Shown here piece by piece: positions 44,213 to 56,027 of a DNA stretch of 64,000 bases. The stretch's first letter is position 1. Each line of letters begins with the position of its first letter. The stretch is from Metridium senile (Eukaryota; Cnidaria; Anthozoa; Actiniaria; Metridiidae). The position numbers were made by a program, and so were the translations under genes. Location: positions 5,631,185 to 5,695,184 of the forward strand of contig OX459102.1 of assembly GCA_949775045.1 (NCBI GenBank), given 5' to 3'. The notes under the pieces were generated by a model. That model saw only the letters and a list, made by a program, of their open reading frames with translations, was not told where the DNA came from and did not search any database.

Positions 44213-44672
44213 CTTGAGAAAGACAGTCACGTGGCTTTCGACAAACATACCCGTGGGGGTGAAGCTAGTGACACAATTTTCCAAAAATATTCTAAAAATC
44301 AGTAAAAAAAAATATCGCATTAATTGTTGTTTTTAAAAACCCAGATAAAACATTGAAATCCGAAAAGTCAGTTACTACAAAGCTATTTTACTTGGTGCAG
44401 GATTTTAAACTTAATCTAAATTATTGTCACATTTTTATCGTGATAATGTGATAATCTCACATGATTATTAACGGAATACATGATTGCGCAAATAGAGAAT
44501 TTATTTCGATATTTTTCTTAGAAATTCATCACAATTTAAGGGAGTATTTGCAAAGGAATAGCTTTTTGTTTATTAACCTCCCCTCCCTAGTACTATTTAG
44601 ATACCTTCGTTCCAGCTGTTTAGTCTAACTCGCTCCAGTCTCTAAACAACAACATAATCACCTCTAACCAAA
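44213..44672. promoter_or_regulatory. Shared head-to-head promoter region
   Basis: 460 bp separate the start codons of selenophosphate synthetase (-) and the MANBAL-like gene (+). A bidirectional promoter is likely from the arrangement. No TATA box is obvious. Confidence 0.5.
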
Positions 44673-44891
44673 ATGGCGGATACTGTTCTGGATTCTTTGC
44701 TTTATTATGGACTTTTCTTGGGCGGTGTGTTTCAACTAATCTGTATTCTTGCAATTGTATTTATTCCCCCAAAGACTACAGAGGAATTTCAAGATTATAT
44801 TGACGGGAATTCACCAACGAAAGGCTCCTCAACTTATCAACCCTCCTCATCGGTCGTCCACAGAAAAACCGAAAAGAAGCGAAAAAAATGA
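44673..44891 (+). CDS. MANBAL: MANBAL-like small single-pass membrane protein
   Basis: 72 residues from ATG in CAAAATGGCGG. Residues 9-33 form a hydrophobic helix (LLYYGLFLGGVFQLICILAI) followed by VFIPPK and a polar tail ending in KKRKK. The N-terminal pattern YGLFLG..FQLICILAI..P is the signature of the MANBAL family of small metazoan membrane proteins, whose molecular role is not established. The length agrees with the family (about 70-85). Single exon here. Divergent from selenophosphate synthetase. Confidence 0.85.
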   Translation: MADTVLDSLLYYGLFLGGVFQLICILAIVFIPPKTTEEFQDYIDGNSPTKGSSTYQPSSSVVHRKTEKKRKK

Positions 44892-47145
44892 AGGAAACAC
44901 CAAATATTTTTATTAATACAAGAACACATTGTGTTGTTAATGGCTTGGGATTTCAATAGATATGGTAGAAGATTTCAACGGAGTACCACAAAATCTACCA
45001 AGAAGCAAAGCGATTTGGGTCACCGAAAACTCGTTCAAATATGCATGAATACTGTTCCTATAAGTTATACCTTTTAAAGTTTTCATAAAAGACCCGCTCA
45101 TTTTCAGCTGTGGACTTCATGGTATCAAGAGCAAGACTTATTTTATTGTACAATGCGAGAAAGTTTTTTTAACACACATTTTTATGCGGGTGATATTTCA
45201 ACGATGTTTTGTCTGGATTTTTGCAGGTTGTTTCCCCTACTGACTATAAATACTAAGTATAAACATGCATCTTCTCTGTGCAAGTTGTTAGTTATGTTGC
45301 TGAAAGAAAATATTTGCGAGTCAAGCAATTTAATATTATAACACCGATGGATAATCGAATAAGTACATAACTCAATATAAAATGGGTTGAGAATCCAAAA
45401 TGAATAAATAATTAAACCCATTTAAAAGAAGTAATGAATTTTAATGTGGTAATACCGTTCTTGTACAATGTTATAAATCCTTAATGGTTTTTATTAGCAT
45501 GTGTAACACAGTTTAGCATATTTAGTACAATTACACTCTAATGTTTATGTTTTCTATTGTATAGTGGTTTTCATATTACATCGTGAAACACACTTTAACA
45601 TATTCAGTTCTATTAACATTCAAAAACTTGATACTATGTTACTGAAAATATTTTTTCGTTTATCTGATTGGACTGACGGAAACTATATGATTATAGAAAG
45701 AAGGGGAAAGAAAACATAGAAGTGAGAAAATACTATGAATATTAGACCAAATCAAAACATGGTGTCCAATTTTAATAACTATTGCTTTGACTGGCTAGCA
45801 TTGTTTTCACATGTATGCGAGGCTGACCAGTCGAGAACAATATTTATTCAAATTGGACTCCGTATTTCAATTAGGTGTTTTTGATGCTTTCACCGGTTTT
45901 AGAATTGGTGTATTAATTTCTGGTATTGGTTGATCCATAATATTATTTGACATCTTATTAATTAATATTATAAAGTGTGTTACTCTAAGTATGTTCAAAG
46001 ACATTTTTCTATAATATACTATATTATTATCTCTTCAAGCTTTAGTGGTTGAAAATTTATTTATAAAGAAATTTATATCAAATTATAACCAAGCCATTTT
46101 TCCATTAATTTTGACCACGCCCTTTTCCCTTTAATAATGACCACGCCCTTTATTCCAAGAATTTCAAGTCACGTGATATTCCCAGAATTTGCGCCAAATA
46201 TGGAAAATCAGGCAAAATGTCCCCGAACCGGCCATTGCCTACTACTGAATTAGTGAGAATTACCGGCGGGTCAATGTTATAGTTTTGCTTTTTTTCGTCT
46301 CCGATTTATGTATCAGTCAATTCCAAGGGTGCCCATCCCCTCCCCGGGCATACGTACCCTGGCATTTGAATTGATATGACTGCATGTGGCTAGCTACATG
46401 TATGCATAAAGCTACTCTATGTTAGACACTGTTACCTTTAAGACGCACCATGACATAGTGGATAGCTTGGCTCTTTGAGCAAGCTTGCTACAAAAAGTGT
46501 TATCAGAATAGTTTTCCAAAGTTACCCATTTGGCAAAATCAAATTTGAGTTTGTAGTTGTAGAAAATTGTAAAGCCTGTTTGGATACTCTCTTCACACAT
46601 GATTTTGACCAATCACAGTTTATGTACTATACCAATTTTTTTTAGAAATATTCGTGTTCTTATGATTTGTAAGGATAGTATTGATTCTGACGCTTGTGAT
46701 TATAATATGTAAATACAATTTTTTTGAGTACAATTACTTGTCGGAGAACTGGAATTGATGAAAGAACTGGATGATCTCATTCGATTTGCGTAACTCTTTG
46801 CCCTATTTTAATAAGTATTTACGAGGAGTGTTACGTGTGTTTCAGCTTGACCCGGGGTTAACTGTCATATTTTGACAGCTGTCACAAGCAAAGTAAATAT
46901 TACAACCCGAGGCAACTTTTACTTTAGTATTTTCTAAAAGTAAACTAAAGCCTAATAATTGAATCACTTTGAAAATCTTTTTTCTTTAATGCGTATTAAA
47001 TGTTTAATCAAGGAGCGATCAAAGATTTATGGTATACTTTAAAACTTGTTTATTTTTGGAATCCAAGCTCAATATATCAGATTCCAGATATCAGATACTC
47101 ATAAACGTGATGGATCACGTGACAACCTCGGGATATGTGAGGCAT
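44892..47145. other. No gene recognised
   Basis: AT-rich sequence. CACGCCCTTT is duplicated near 46110-46150. ORFs are short and featureless. Confidence 0.4.
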
Positions 47146-47147
47146 TA

Positions 47148-47503
47148 GAACGATTTCACATAAGCGTTTTTAACATGCAAATATGTTTTGTCGAGTATTT
47201 AACATGCAAATGAGTTGTCACCTCGACAACTGAGGCAAGCGCACGTGGGCAACTTCACGGCTCATTCACTGGGGTATGATTAATCTCGCTGTAAAAAAAA
47301 AAAAGTTGAGCAGAAATTGTCAAAATATGTCAACTATCTTTTAGAGCGAAATTACGTAGCCGCTAAATAGCCATGAAACTGCCGCCATGCGTATGCCTTG
47401 ATTAACAAGGTGACGACAACTCATCTAAGGTGACAACTCATTTGCATATTAAATACTCGACAAAACATATTTGCATGTTAAAAACGCGTATGTGAAATCG
47501 TTC
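47148..47503. mobile_element. 356-bp MITE with 76-bp TIRs (TA target site)
   Basis: Ends GAACGATTTCACATAAGCG / its inverted copy, continuing through TTTTTAACATGCAAATATG, TTTTGTCGAGTATTTAA and GAGTTGTCACCT with only two mismatches in 76 bp. Flanked by TA at 47146-47147 and 47504-47505. Confidence 0.9.
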
Positions 47504-47919
47504 TATTGGTGGGGATTTGTTGCCCTTTTAGCTTCTTGTTGTCTCCCGACTACGTGGGGGATTGACACATTTTGGCATTTCTGCTGATAGTAATACGGGG
47601 CATTAAGTGGGGATTGGTATTGTAAATTCCAAGATAGCGACCATTGCTCCTGCAAAGAGTTCTGGGTAATCCAAGATGGCAGCCATGTTTCTCGCAGGGT
47701 ATTGTGGGTACATTCAAGATGGCTGCCAAGTCAAGCGTGTCATTCAGGTATTGTTTTGAAATCATTTCCTTTTTTATTCAAATGAGCCCATCGACTGATT
47801 TGCTTCATGGCTTTTGGTGTATTAATTAGGGCCTTAGGAAGTGGGGCATTTTTCCCTATTCTCCACAAAATTTGTCCCCATATGGTGGGGCAATACCAAT
47901 CCCACCTGTGTCCCGAGGT

Positions 47920-47941
47920 GGGGGGGGGGGGGGGGGGGGGG
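47920..47941. repeat. 22-nt poly-G tract
   Basis: Uninterrupted G run; a strong G-quadruplex candidate and a polymerase-slippage hotspot. Confidence 0.9.
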
Positions 47942-48094
47942 TCGGGGTTCATTTTGACTGTTGCATTAGAAAAGCTAAATAAGGCATTTAACTGGCTTTT
48001 AGTTAGTGAATTAATAGAGAATATAGAAGAAACTTTACGAACGGCATCGCCATTCCTAGTTTCTCATGTTTATCGGCGTTGCTCGTGTATTGCG

Positions 48095-48210
48095 TGATTG
48101 CAAATGAGGTGTCAATTTCAAACGTCATCAGTATGGAATTTCTGCTCTCGGCGCGCAGACCCTTGTTGGCGGGAGAGCGCTAATAAGGGTCTGTTTACGC
48201 AGGCTACTTG
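48095..48210. repeat. Dispersed repeat A, copy 2 (inverted)
   Basis: Inverted relative of 38995-39150; see that entry for shared blocks. Confidence 0.8.
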
Positions 48211-48269
48211 CCAAGTCGCTCATGTGGTTTGCTGGTCACTTGCTTAATCTCACGTGATCCTGAAGTATC

Positions 48270-48555
48270 GAAGAGCTTCAGAAAAATGACTATATAGGTA
48301 TTAAGAGCGGTAGTCAGCAAAAAACAGACATTTTCGCAAATTCGTGGCAAGAATCAAAAATTAGATTTCGCTCATATTTTTTACAATGCAAATTACATTG
48401 ATCTTGCCGACATGAAATTTGCAAAGTTTCTACAACTTCGAGAGTGTAGTACAACGCAAAAAGTACATTTCCCCAAACCAATTTTACTTTTTTCGGTCAT
48501 TATTCAAACTTACCCTTGAGGTGTTTTTTTTTGGTAAAATTTTTGTAAAATTTTT
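48270..48555. repeat. Dispersed repeat B, copy 1 (inverted relative to 60755-61025)
   Basis: GAAGAGCTTCAGAAAAATGA, ATTCGTGGCAAGAATCAAAA, TTGATCTTGCCGACATGAAA and CTTACCCTTGAGGTGTTTTT are the inverse of blocks at 60755-61025, in order over about 285 bp. Confidence 0.88.
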
Positions 48556-48689
48556 TTTTCTTGGGTCGCAAAATGCCGTCTAGTCGTCACCGCGCATGCG
48601 TATGGTCACAGCGCATGCGTAGACTGGCCAATACAAGCACATGGATATTTGATTCGTCGAAGGATTGATTTCTAGGTGGAATATTCTCA

Positions 48690-49075
48690 TATTTTATGCG
48701 CTCACTCCACATGATTCGCAGTAGAATTACACTTAAGATCATGCAATTTACGGGCTAAATAAGCGAGCCAACTTATTATGATGGAATTTATCGAGAAATC
48801 GTCCCTGCTATAAATTACTCATAATGCTATGGAATTGATTCACAACCAGTTACAAAGGACGAAGCTGTTACTACTGGATATTTAACTGTATTGTAAGCAT
48901 TCTTATAGAGTACGATACAGCGCACTAGAAGTGAAGACAACAACAGTAGTGATGTTTAGGGTAAATATTTTGCTTCTTGTAATTATTTCTTTTATATTTT
49001 TGATTAACATAACGAGTTTATCTGTCAATAGTTTAATTTTATTGACTATACTATTAGCTCGTACAAGCTTCAGAT
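48690..49075. repeat. Dispersed repeat C, copy 2 (inverted)
   Basis: Inverse of 24620-25100, beginning ATATTCTCATATTTTATGCG and passing ACAAAGGACGAAGCTGTTAC to GTCAATAGTTTAATTTTATT. Confidence 0.85.
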
Positions 49076-49490
49076 CCGCGATTGATTGGCGATTGCCGAG
49101 CGCTTAGCTTCTCGGCAAAGAACAACAAACTTATACTCAAAACTTTTAAGTTTAAACTTAATCGCTTCAACCTATTATCTAGCAGTTGAACGATGAAAGT
49201 AATATTTCTTTGTTTACAATATGTCAGATAACGTGACCGATTTTAAACATCAAGGTCAAGCTCGACAACAACAAATATAAAACAGCTGAAATCAGCCTCT
49301 CTGAAAACTACATGCAACAGCCTAAATTAAATCGCCTCAATATAACACCAATTGCTTTAGTGACTAGTATCTATCTTGCTTTTTCTTGCGTTTATTTTGC
49401 AAGAACAACTTTTATAATAACACTGTTTCTAGACAGTCTTTGAGCTCGCATGTATCACTGCACGAACCGAACATCGATATCGTTTACACT

Positions 49491-49712
49491 AGCAATTTTG
49501 TCGCACGACTAGAGTTACGATTTGGATGGCGATTTTATCGCAGCTTTGTCGCCGAAATTTCGAATAAGCTCGAATTTAGGAGACAAAAAGTCGCAGCAAA
49601 TTGCACTAAATTTCGAGCATGTTCAAAGTAGCGCTGACAAATCTGTGATAAAAGCGCCATTGAAATCGCCGCTCTTAATTGTCGCGCGACAAAATTGCTA
49701 GTGTAAACGGGC
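49491..49712. mobile_element. CCCGTTTACACTAGC MITE, first of a tandem pair
   Basis: Ends CGTTTACACTAGCAATTTTG and CAAAATTGCTAGTGTAAACG; interior CGAATTTAGGAGACAAAAAG shared with the copy 20 bp downstream. Confidence 0.85.
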
Positions 49713-49732
49713 ATTAAGAGCTAGCGTATAAA

Positions 49733-49965
49733 GGCCCGTTTATACTAGCAATTTTGTCGCGCGACAAGAGCTGCGATTTCAACGGCGATTTTATCGCCGC
49801 TTTGTAGCCGCAATTTCGAATACGCTCGAATTTAGGAGACAGAAAGTCGCAGCAAATTGCACTAAATTTCGAGCATGTTCAAAGTAGCGTTGACAAATCT
49901 GTGATAAAATCGCCATTGAAATCGCAACTCTTGTCGCGCGACAAGATTGCTAGTGTAAACGGGCC
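49733..49965. mobile_element. GGCCCGTTTACACTAGC MITE, second of a tandem pair
   Basis: 233 bp with TIRs GGCCCGTTTATACTAGCAAT / ATTGCTAGTGTAAACGGGCC, continuing through TTTGTCGCGCGACAAGAG. Same family and orientation as the preceding copy. Confidence 0.9.
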
Positions 49966-50090
49966 TTAACCTGTTCATTTCATTCACTGTCTAGAAATAA
50001 CGCGGATTCGCAATCAATTCATTCTCACACTTTGGTCAGTTTAGAGTCTCTCCGAATATCTAATCCTATGCAGTTTTTATCAAATCAATA

Positions 50091-50230
50091 GCTGTTATTA
50101 CAGTTATATGCAAATGATTTCAAACAATGGATTCAAATCGAGGCTTTCGGGCAAACCTATTGTTTTCGCCCGAAAGCCTCGACTTCAACCCATTGTTAAA
50201 AATCATTTGCATATAACTGTAATAACAGCT
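50091..50230. mobile_element. 140-bp near-perfect palindromic MITE (TA target site)
   Basis: GCTGTTATTACAGTTATATG, CAAATGATTTCAAACAATGG and TCGAGGCTTTCGGGC are mirrored around a loop near 50160. Flanked by TA. A diverged copy is in an intron of selenophosphate synthetase. Confidence 0.88.
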
Positions 50231-50246
50231 ATTGCTTTTACTTAAT

Positions 50247-51591
50247 GGCTTGCACTACAACGAGATACAAAGATACTGCAAAGATACAAGCATATCAGAT
50301 TTCAAAGCTGAAATACGATCTATGTCAATGTCACGGCATTCAGGCATTTGCAATGTCTTGATGTCCGTTTTGTATCTTTGTATCTCGTTATAGTGCAAGC
50401 CGGAAAACTCTTTGTCAAGATAGAAGTGCTATTTATTTGTTATTACTTATTTTCATTTGTTGATTTCTTTATTTTCGTTCATTTTGATATCCTTTGATTA
50501 TCCAGAGCTGTAATCAGTCAGAGTAACTAACCGTAAAAACCAGACGTGAGGGAAATTTGTATACAATAATAAAACACTTATCCTCACCAACCTTGCAGAA
50601 CATCTTTGACGCTGTCTACTTGCTGTATCATGCAACATTCTTTGCGGTTTCGTCATCCTTGAAAAAAACAATATCTTTGAAGTTTGTTGAACTGTAATTT
50701 ACGGAGTTGAACTTGGTTGCAGGGATCGTTATCACCTGGGAATGGGCATTGAGTTATATCGATCTATTTTTATGCTTATATAGTTTGTTTTGTGTTATTG
50801 CTGCTGTTGTTCCCGTTGTTGTCGAACCATGGGCTAACAGCCAACATATTAGCTACATAAAGGGCATAATCTAAGTTCGACTACGTATATATGTTGTATC
50901 TTTGTATATCTCATTATAGCTATAGTGCAAGCCTACGCTAAACAGCAACTGACTAGTCTCCCCCGCGTAATGCTTCTTTTCTCTACCACAAAAAGGTAAA
51001 AACGGCTGCGGGGGAGAATAATGACAAGACAATTAATAACAACTATTAAAAAGATAAAAAAGATAATAAGCTTAATAAAAACTGAATAAGTGTTCCTTGC
51101 AGTAGATGATTTTACAAAACTAGCGATGTAACACACTTCAAAGATTTAGAGTTTTTTTCAAGGATGACGAAACAGCAAAGAATGTCGCATGATACTGCGC
51201 GCAATAGATCAGACAGGGTCAAAGATGTTCTGCAAGATTGGTGAAGATAACTGCATTGTTATTGTATAAAAATTTCCCTAGCGTCTGGTTTTTACGGTTA
51301 GCTACTCTGACTGATTACAGCTCTGGATAATCAAAGCATATCAAAATGAACGAAAATATAGAAATCAACAAATCAAAATAGGTAATAAAAAATAAACAGC
51401 ACTACTATCTTGACAAAGAGTTTTCGGCTTGCACTGTATATTAAGTCCTATAACGAGATACAAAGATACAAAACGTCAAACAGAACTTCAAAACATTGCA
51501 AATGCCTGAATGCCGTGACATTGACATAGATCGTATTTCAGCTTTGAAATCTGATATGCTTGTATCTTTGTATCTCGTTATAGTGCTAGCC
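50247..51591. repeat. Large inverted repeat: ~440-bp arms around a ~450-bp loop
   Basis: Left arm 50247-50683 and right arm 51136-51591 match inverted along their length (TCTGACTGATTACAGCTCTG, GGATGACGAAAC, GATGTTCTGCA). Each arm's outer end is itself a MITE (50247-50401, 155 bp; about 51427-51591) with TIRs GGCTTGCACTATAACGAGAT and ACAAAGATAC. A third end of this family is in the loop near 50895-50935. Confidence 0.88.
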
Positions 51592-52872
51592 TTAGAGCGG
51601 ATTTCGTATGACTGTGCAACGTCATTCATTACTAAAATGTGAGACGCGACATTTAATCAGCTAGCAATTAATATATATAGTTGAAAAATGTAAATTGTAC
51701 ACCGTAAAAGATTTGAGAACTTATTTTCTGACGTTTCGGAATTTATTCGTCAGAATGAATGAAATGTGTTAATGTACATAAAGCTCGGTATACAAATAAT
51801 CAATAGCATGATATCTTATTATGATAACAAAACTCGCGATAAAAACCTACGAAAGAATGTATTGTACTTTAGGGATACACATTATTCTTCATTACAATAA
51901 TAATAAGGCTTATATTGCACTTATTCAAATCTGTTCTGAGCACTTGAGCTAGCTATGAATAAAAACATAATTACAAAGAGAAAGCTGATCATTGTTTATT
52001 TGAACGATTTATTCAACAATTATACACACTTCCGGTTATAGACCATATCACTAATATTTTAATATAATACCAACAGCAAAAAAATGATAAAATTTGAAAT
52101 AAAAAGCAATAAAAGATTGCTTAGAAAATTTATCAGGCTGTTTGGAAATATAATTTAACCTTTTTTGGTTTTTACTTTATAACGAGACCGTTTAGCGAAG
52201 AAATAAAGCAACTTCTGGTTGCAGCCTCGTTTCCATGATACAGCATAATTGCAATTTTATAATGCTCCAAAAAAGACCGGTTTTTAGCACCTTCCCTCAC
52301 TCGAATCTTCTGGGACTTTTTTTTGGTAGTCACTGGGATCCTTACGGACATATTTATGAAAACAATCTTCTGTTGCAATTAGTGGCAGGTCATTTCGTAG
52401 AATGACTGGACTAAAACAGAAAAGGAGGACGACCAAAAAAATAACTTTTTTTCGCTTCAAATCATCTCAAGCTAAAATAAATACATAATCGTAATGAAGC
52501 CCGAGTTCACGCAGTTATGCGTCTAGTTTGTCATTATTTCTAGTAATATCTTGACTATAACTCTGCCAATATTCATTCTTCTGACCTCATATTTGCTAAC
52601 ACTGCTAAATAAAGTATGTGCTTAATGAATTCAGTGGTTGTTTACAGCTTAAGCGACAATTTAAGGACTTTCAATATGGTCACGTGATAGGTGAAAACCA
52701 AAATTGGTTCGTGACTGCAATGATGCGTGGCGGTCGTTTATGGGAAAAATTAACATGTTAGAGTAGTCTACCAACACAGTTCGTGGGGCACGAACACGAA
52801 CACAGGCTTCAACAATTTCAAATTTAATGATCTTTAATAGTCGATAAAAGAAATATCACAAAATCGATCACA
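51592..52872. other. No gene recognised; upstream region of the P450 exon
   Basis: AT-rich sequence. CAATATGGTCACGTGATAGG near 52673 carries an E-box CACGTG. Otherwise nothing supported. Confidence 0.4.
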
Positions 52873-53291
52873 ATGTCAATGCCGAAGCTTGTCGTACCTC
52901 GTCGATTGTCGTTACCTTTGGTTTATCAACTTTTCAGCCGTACTCAATCAACCGTTCCACTAAAGCAATCCATCGACGTTTCGTCAGGAAGCAATGCTCG
53001 TCCCTTCAAAGACATCCCAGGGCCTAAAGGCGTACCTTACATCGGTTCAATCCATCGTTTTATGGGGAGAAATTTATACAAGTTTCACAAAGTCAATCAG
53101 AAGATGTTTGAAGAGTTTGGGCCGATTTTCAAAGTAACGTTATTTGGTGATACTGTAGTCCATGTAGTCGATCCTGAAGATTCACAAGCCGTGTATCGTT
53201 CTGAAGGAAAGTATCCGAGTCGTTCGCTTATTGGTGTGTCTTCTTTAGCCTTGATTTACAAAGAAAAGAATGTTAAATCGCTACCAGTTAG
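52873..53291 (+). CDS. Mitochondrial-type cytochrome P450, first exon
   Basis: ATG (ATCACAATGTCAATG) opens a basic, Ser/Arg-rich presequence of about 30 residues (PRRLSLPLVYQLFSRTQST), then FKDIPGPKGVPYIGSIHRF, the Pro-rich hinge with PGPKG, LYKFHKVNQKMFEEFGPIFK, LFGDTVVHVVDPEDSQAVYR and SEGKYPSR. This is the N-terminal part of the CYP11/24/27/mitochondrial clan, which act on sterol-like substrates in the mitochondrial matrix with adrenodoxin. The exon ends at a consensus donor (GTTAG/gtaaga). The I-helix, ExxR and heme-binding Cys exons are not in the window; what follows is repeats. Either a very long intron or a truncated gene. Confidence 0.88.
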
Positions 53292-53457
53292 GTAAGAGAA
53301 AATAATATCTAGGTCCGATCTGTATAAGATCAGATATCGATCCCTCTATTACGAGGACACTCGAGAAATCTGAACACTTTTTTTTGTTACTTTTTTAACC
53401 CACTGCCCATGAGCGAATAGATTAGAAATATTATTTATTATGAACACTCAGTGTATT

Positions 53458-53745
53458 TAAGAGAAGATTTCTGTAAATACCATGCAAACGCGGCAACACT
53501 CAAAAAATCGATTTTGCTCATATTTTAACCATAGCTAGCCCTCAACATGAAACAAGTCATGATGCCTTTAGCTAATTTTTATGTCAACTTTGACGGCCCC
53601 GTATGGCAAAATTAATTACTTTAATGACTCCAAACTTTCATAATATTATTTAATGACATCTTAACTTTAAACTCAAGCTTTGATAGAAATATTGAGTTAC
53701 TTAACGAGATTATTTAACAATTAGACCCGCAGCCCGAATGGTCTA
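53458..53745. repeat. Arm of a ~6.7-kb spaced inverted repeat
   Basis: AAGAGAAGATTTCTGTAAAT, CGCGGCAACACTCAAAAAAT, CATGATGCCTTTAG and ACTTTGACGGCCCCGTATGG are inverted in 59930-60217, so P450 intron sequence and the flank of the candidate exon at 60235 mirror each other. Confidence 0.88.
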
Positions 53746-53826
53746 CGAGTCAATAGCCCACGAGGCCGAGTCTTCGAGGCCAAGTGGGCTATTGACTCGT
53801 GGACCATGAGGGCGAGAGGTCTAATT
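53721..53826. repeat. Foldback of ~106 bp
   Basis: CGAGTCAATAGCCCAC (53747-53762) is mirrored as GTGGGCTATTGACTCG, with AATTAGACC / GGTCTAATT at the ends. Confidence 0.8.
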
Positions 53827-55030
53827 GTTTTAGTATAAACCAACTAGTAGGTCAAACTTTGCCATATTTTGAAAGAAAAATAACATTTCAATCGTTTTGT
53901 TTTGAAAAAATGACAGATAATCGAAAGTGAAAATACCGAGCGCGCGCTCAATGACGCGTGAAGGCAAGTGAAAATGTATTCAAAACACATCGAAATTCTC
54001 CACAGTTTTAGTCATTTTCTTCCTCAAGAATTTTGTTTTAACGGCTGAAAATAGCATATTTTTACTGCTAAAACTACTATACATATTTGAACAACGGAGG
54101 AATAAAGAAAAGTTCAAGAAAAGTTTTTTAATCTGGCTTTCTCAATCAAACTGAAGAATCGTGTGATGGCGTCAGTAGCGCGCGCTCTTCAAGTCAAAAT
54201 TTATTCACAAAACATCAAAATTATGTGCTTTTTTGTCATTTTTTTGCTCGTATTTGCAATTTACGATTTAAGGATATACAGGACACAATTCACCTCAAAG
54301 TACACGTTTTTTCAAAAACAAACTAAATCAAACAACAGATTGAAATCCACAACCTTATAAAAAATTGAGTTCAAAAATATTTTTTGCAAAGAAGATATAA
54401 ATAAAAAAGCACTTTTGATAGTCTAATGAATGCGTTGGAATATTGACAGGAGCTGTCAAAATTTGTTATCTTAGAGGTCACGACCACATGGTATCATGTT
54501 GTTACAGCGAAAACAAACTGAACAAAGTAAGCTAAAACCAAACTAAACTGCAACAACATACAAAGTTTTTGATATTTATTTTGATAATTCATCATTCTAC
54601 TAGTTCTAAGAGTTTTTAGAGTTCTAGATCGTCTTAGTCATGTTACGATCAGTCAAGGATCACATTTCTTACGTGACGCATATTGACTTACAAAGCCTAA
54701 ACTTGTCAACATCGAATAAATAATCTTTTAATCCTATTAAAACAAAACTACAAATTTCTCAGTAGTAGAATTTGATAAAATGTGCAACTTTACAAGGTTT
54801 ATTTGCAGAGATTTTCCGACCAATTAACGCGAAAATCGTCATGATGACTCAAACATATCTCAAGTTTCAAAGTGTGCCTGCGTTTGTTCTTTTTCGTTTT
54901 CTTACGTCAGATATTAGACATTTACTAAAGAATGCACTGAAAAATATGTAGGTTGAACTTAAAAAATCAATAAAAAAATAACGAAGCGCCAAAAGACAAA
55001 TCGCAGGCACACTTTGATAGATCAATATAT
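53827..55030. other. No gene recognised
   Basis: AT-rich. GCGCGCGCTC occurs near 53940 and, related, at 54178. A sequence TATAAACCAACTAGTAGG (53834) is mirrored near 55430 (CACTAGTAGGTTTATA), possibly the ends of a degraded element. Confidence 0.4.
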
Positions 55031-55059
55031 GTACAATAATAAGGTCAAAAAATTTGATC

Positions 55060-55260
55060 CGTTCACATTAACACTTCTGCAAATAAACATCTCGCGCTAA
55101 GACAACACTCTCTTACTATATGCCCGATTTCTCCAAAACTAATACATTTTATTTAAAACTTCAACTAAATATGTAATCTCTATCATTTAAGCTTTCAGGA
55201 AATGTATACTTTGTAGGGAAATTAATGTAAAGTAAACGCGTTAAGAGCTTTTTAAAAAAA
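55060..55260. repeat. Host repeat D, copy without insertions (empty sites)
   Basis: Reverse complement matches 61330-61960: CCCTACAAAGTATACATTTC, AGATTACATATTTAGTTGAA, GTTTTGGAGAAATCGGGCAT, GTTGTCTTAGCGCGAGATGT. This copy lacks the MITE and SINE present in the other, so it shows the pre-insertion sites at 55088-55089 region/55188-55189 (TA) and 55167-55177. Confidence 0.9.
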
Positions 55261-55519
55261 CGTCCCGATAGTGTCCTGTATATCCTTAAGGAAAAGCATT
55301 ACATTTAGTACTAAGCTATTACAAGAAATAGAAGAAACAAGAAACGTTTTCAAAGTTTACAAAACCAGCCAGTCCTAGTGGTCTATCATTCAATAGACCA
55401 TTAGTAGAGTAGCCAATCAGAATGCAGGATACGTGATAGACCACTAGTAGGTTTATACTAATCTATAATAGCCGACAGTAGAATAATTATGCATAATAAG
55501 CAGGATTTTGCGAATGTTC

Positions 55520-55995
55520 ACAGCTCAATAACTTCGCTCAATTACATTTACCCAAGCTGAATTTTTCACAGTTATATATTCAGGTAGGGGTAGTCGTATT
55601 TCAAGAAAAGTCTCGAAAAACAACATTTCGTCAAATCGCTGCTTCGATGGAGACGCTAATTTTTCTGTCAACTTTGACGGCCTCGTATGACAAAATTAAC
55701 TACTTTACTGATTCCAAAACTTCTTAATATTGTTTATTGACATCTTAAGTTTAAAGTCAAGAATTTACAAAAATATTTAGTTAATTGAAGATATTATTTA
55801 ATTTATTTTTCTATGTAAAATGTTTTGCCTTGTTAAAAGTAGGGCAAAAACAAAAAAATATTTTACTATGTGCTACTCACAATTTTTCAATATAAATCCG
55901 TATTCGGAATGTTGAGGTATTAAATATATATCTGTGAAAAATTCAGTTTGGGTAAATGTTATTGAGCGAAGTTATTGAACTGCATGGGAACTTTT
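55520..55995. mobile_element. ~475-bp TIR element, family E
   Basis: AGCTCAATAACTTCGCTCAA TTACATTTACCCAAGCTG at the left is inverted at the right (CAGTTTGGGTAAATG, TTGAGCGAAGTTATTGA). The interior contains CGTCAAATCGCTGC and AAAGTAGGGCAAAAACA. Related single-arm copies are at 59110-59520 and 59695-60110. Confidence 0.8.
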
Positions 55996-56027
55996 GCAAA
56001 AGTTTGCTTTCGCTGCATAGTCTACTG

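Noticed and set aside
42940..44305. Plus-strand ORFs opposite selenophosphate synthetase
   Set aside because: Shadows of a strongly conserved minus-strand gene.
24502..47941. Poly-C at 24502 and poly-G at 47920 as ends of one inverted repeat
   Set aside because: Their flanks do not match; equal length (22) is coincidental or assembly-limited.
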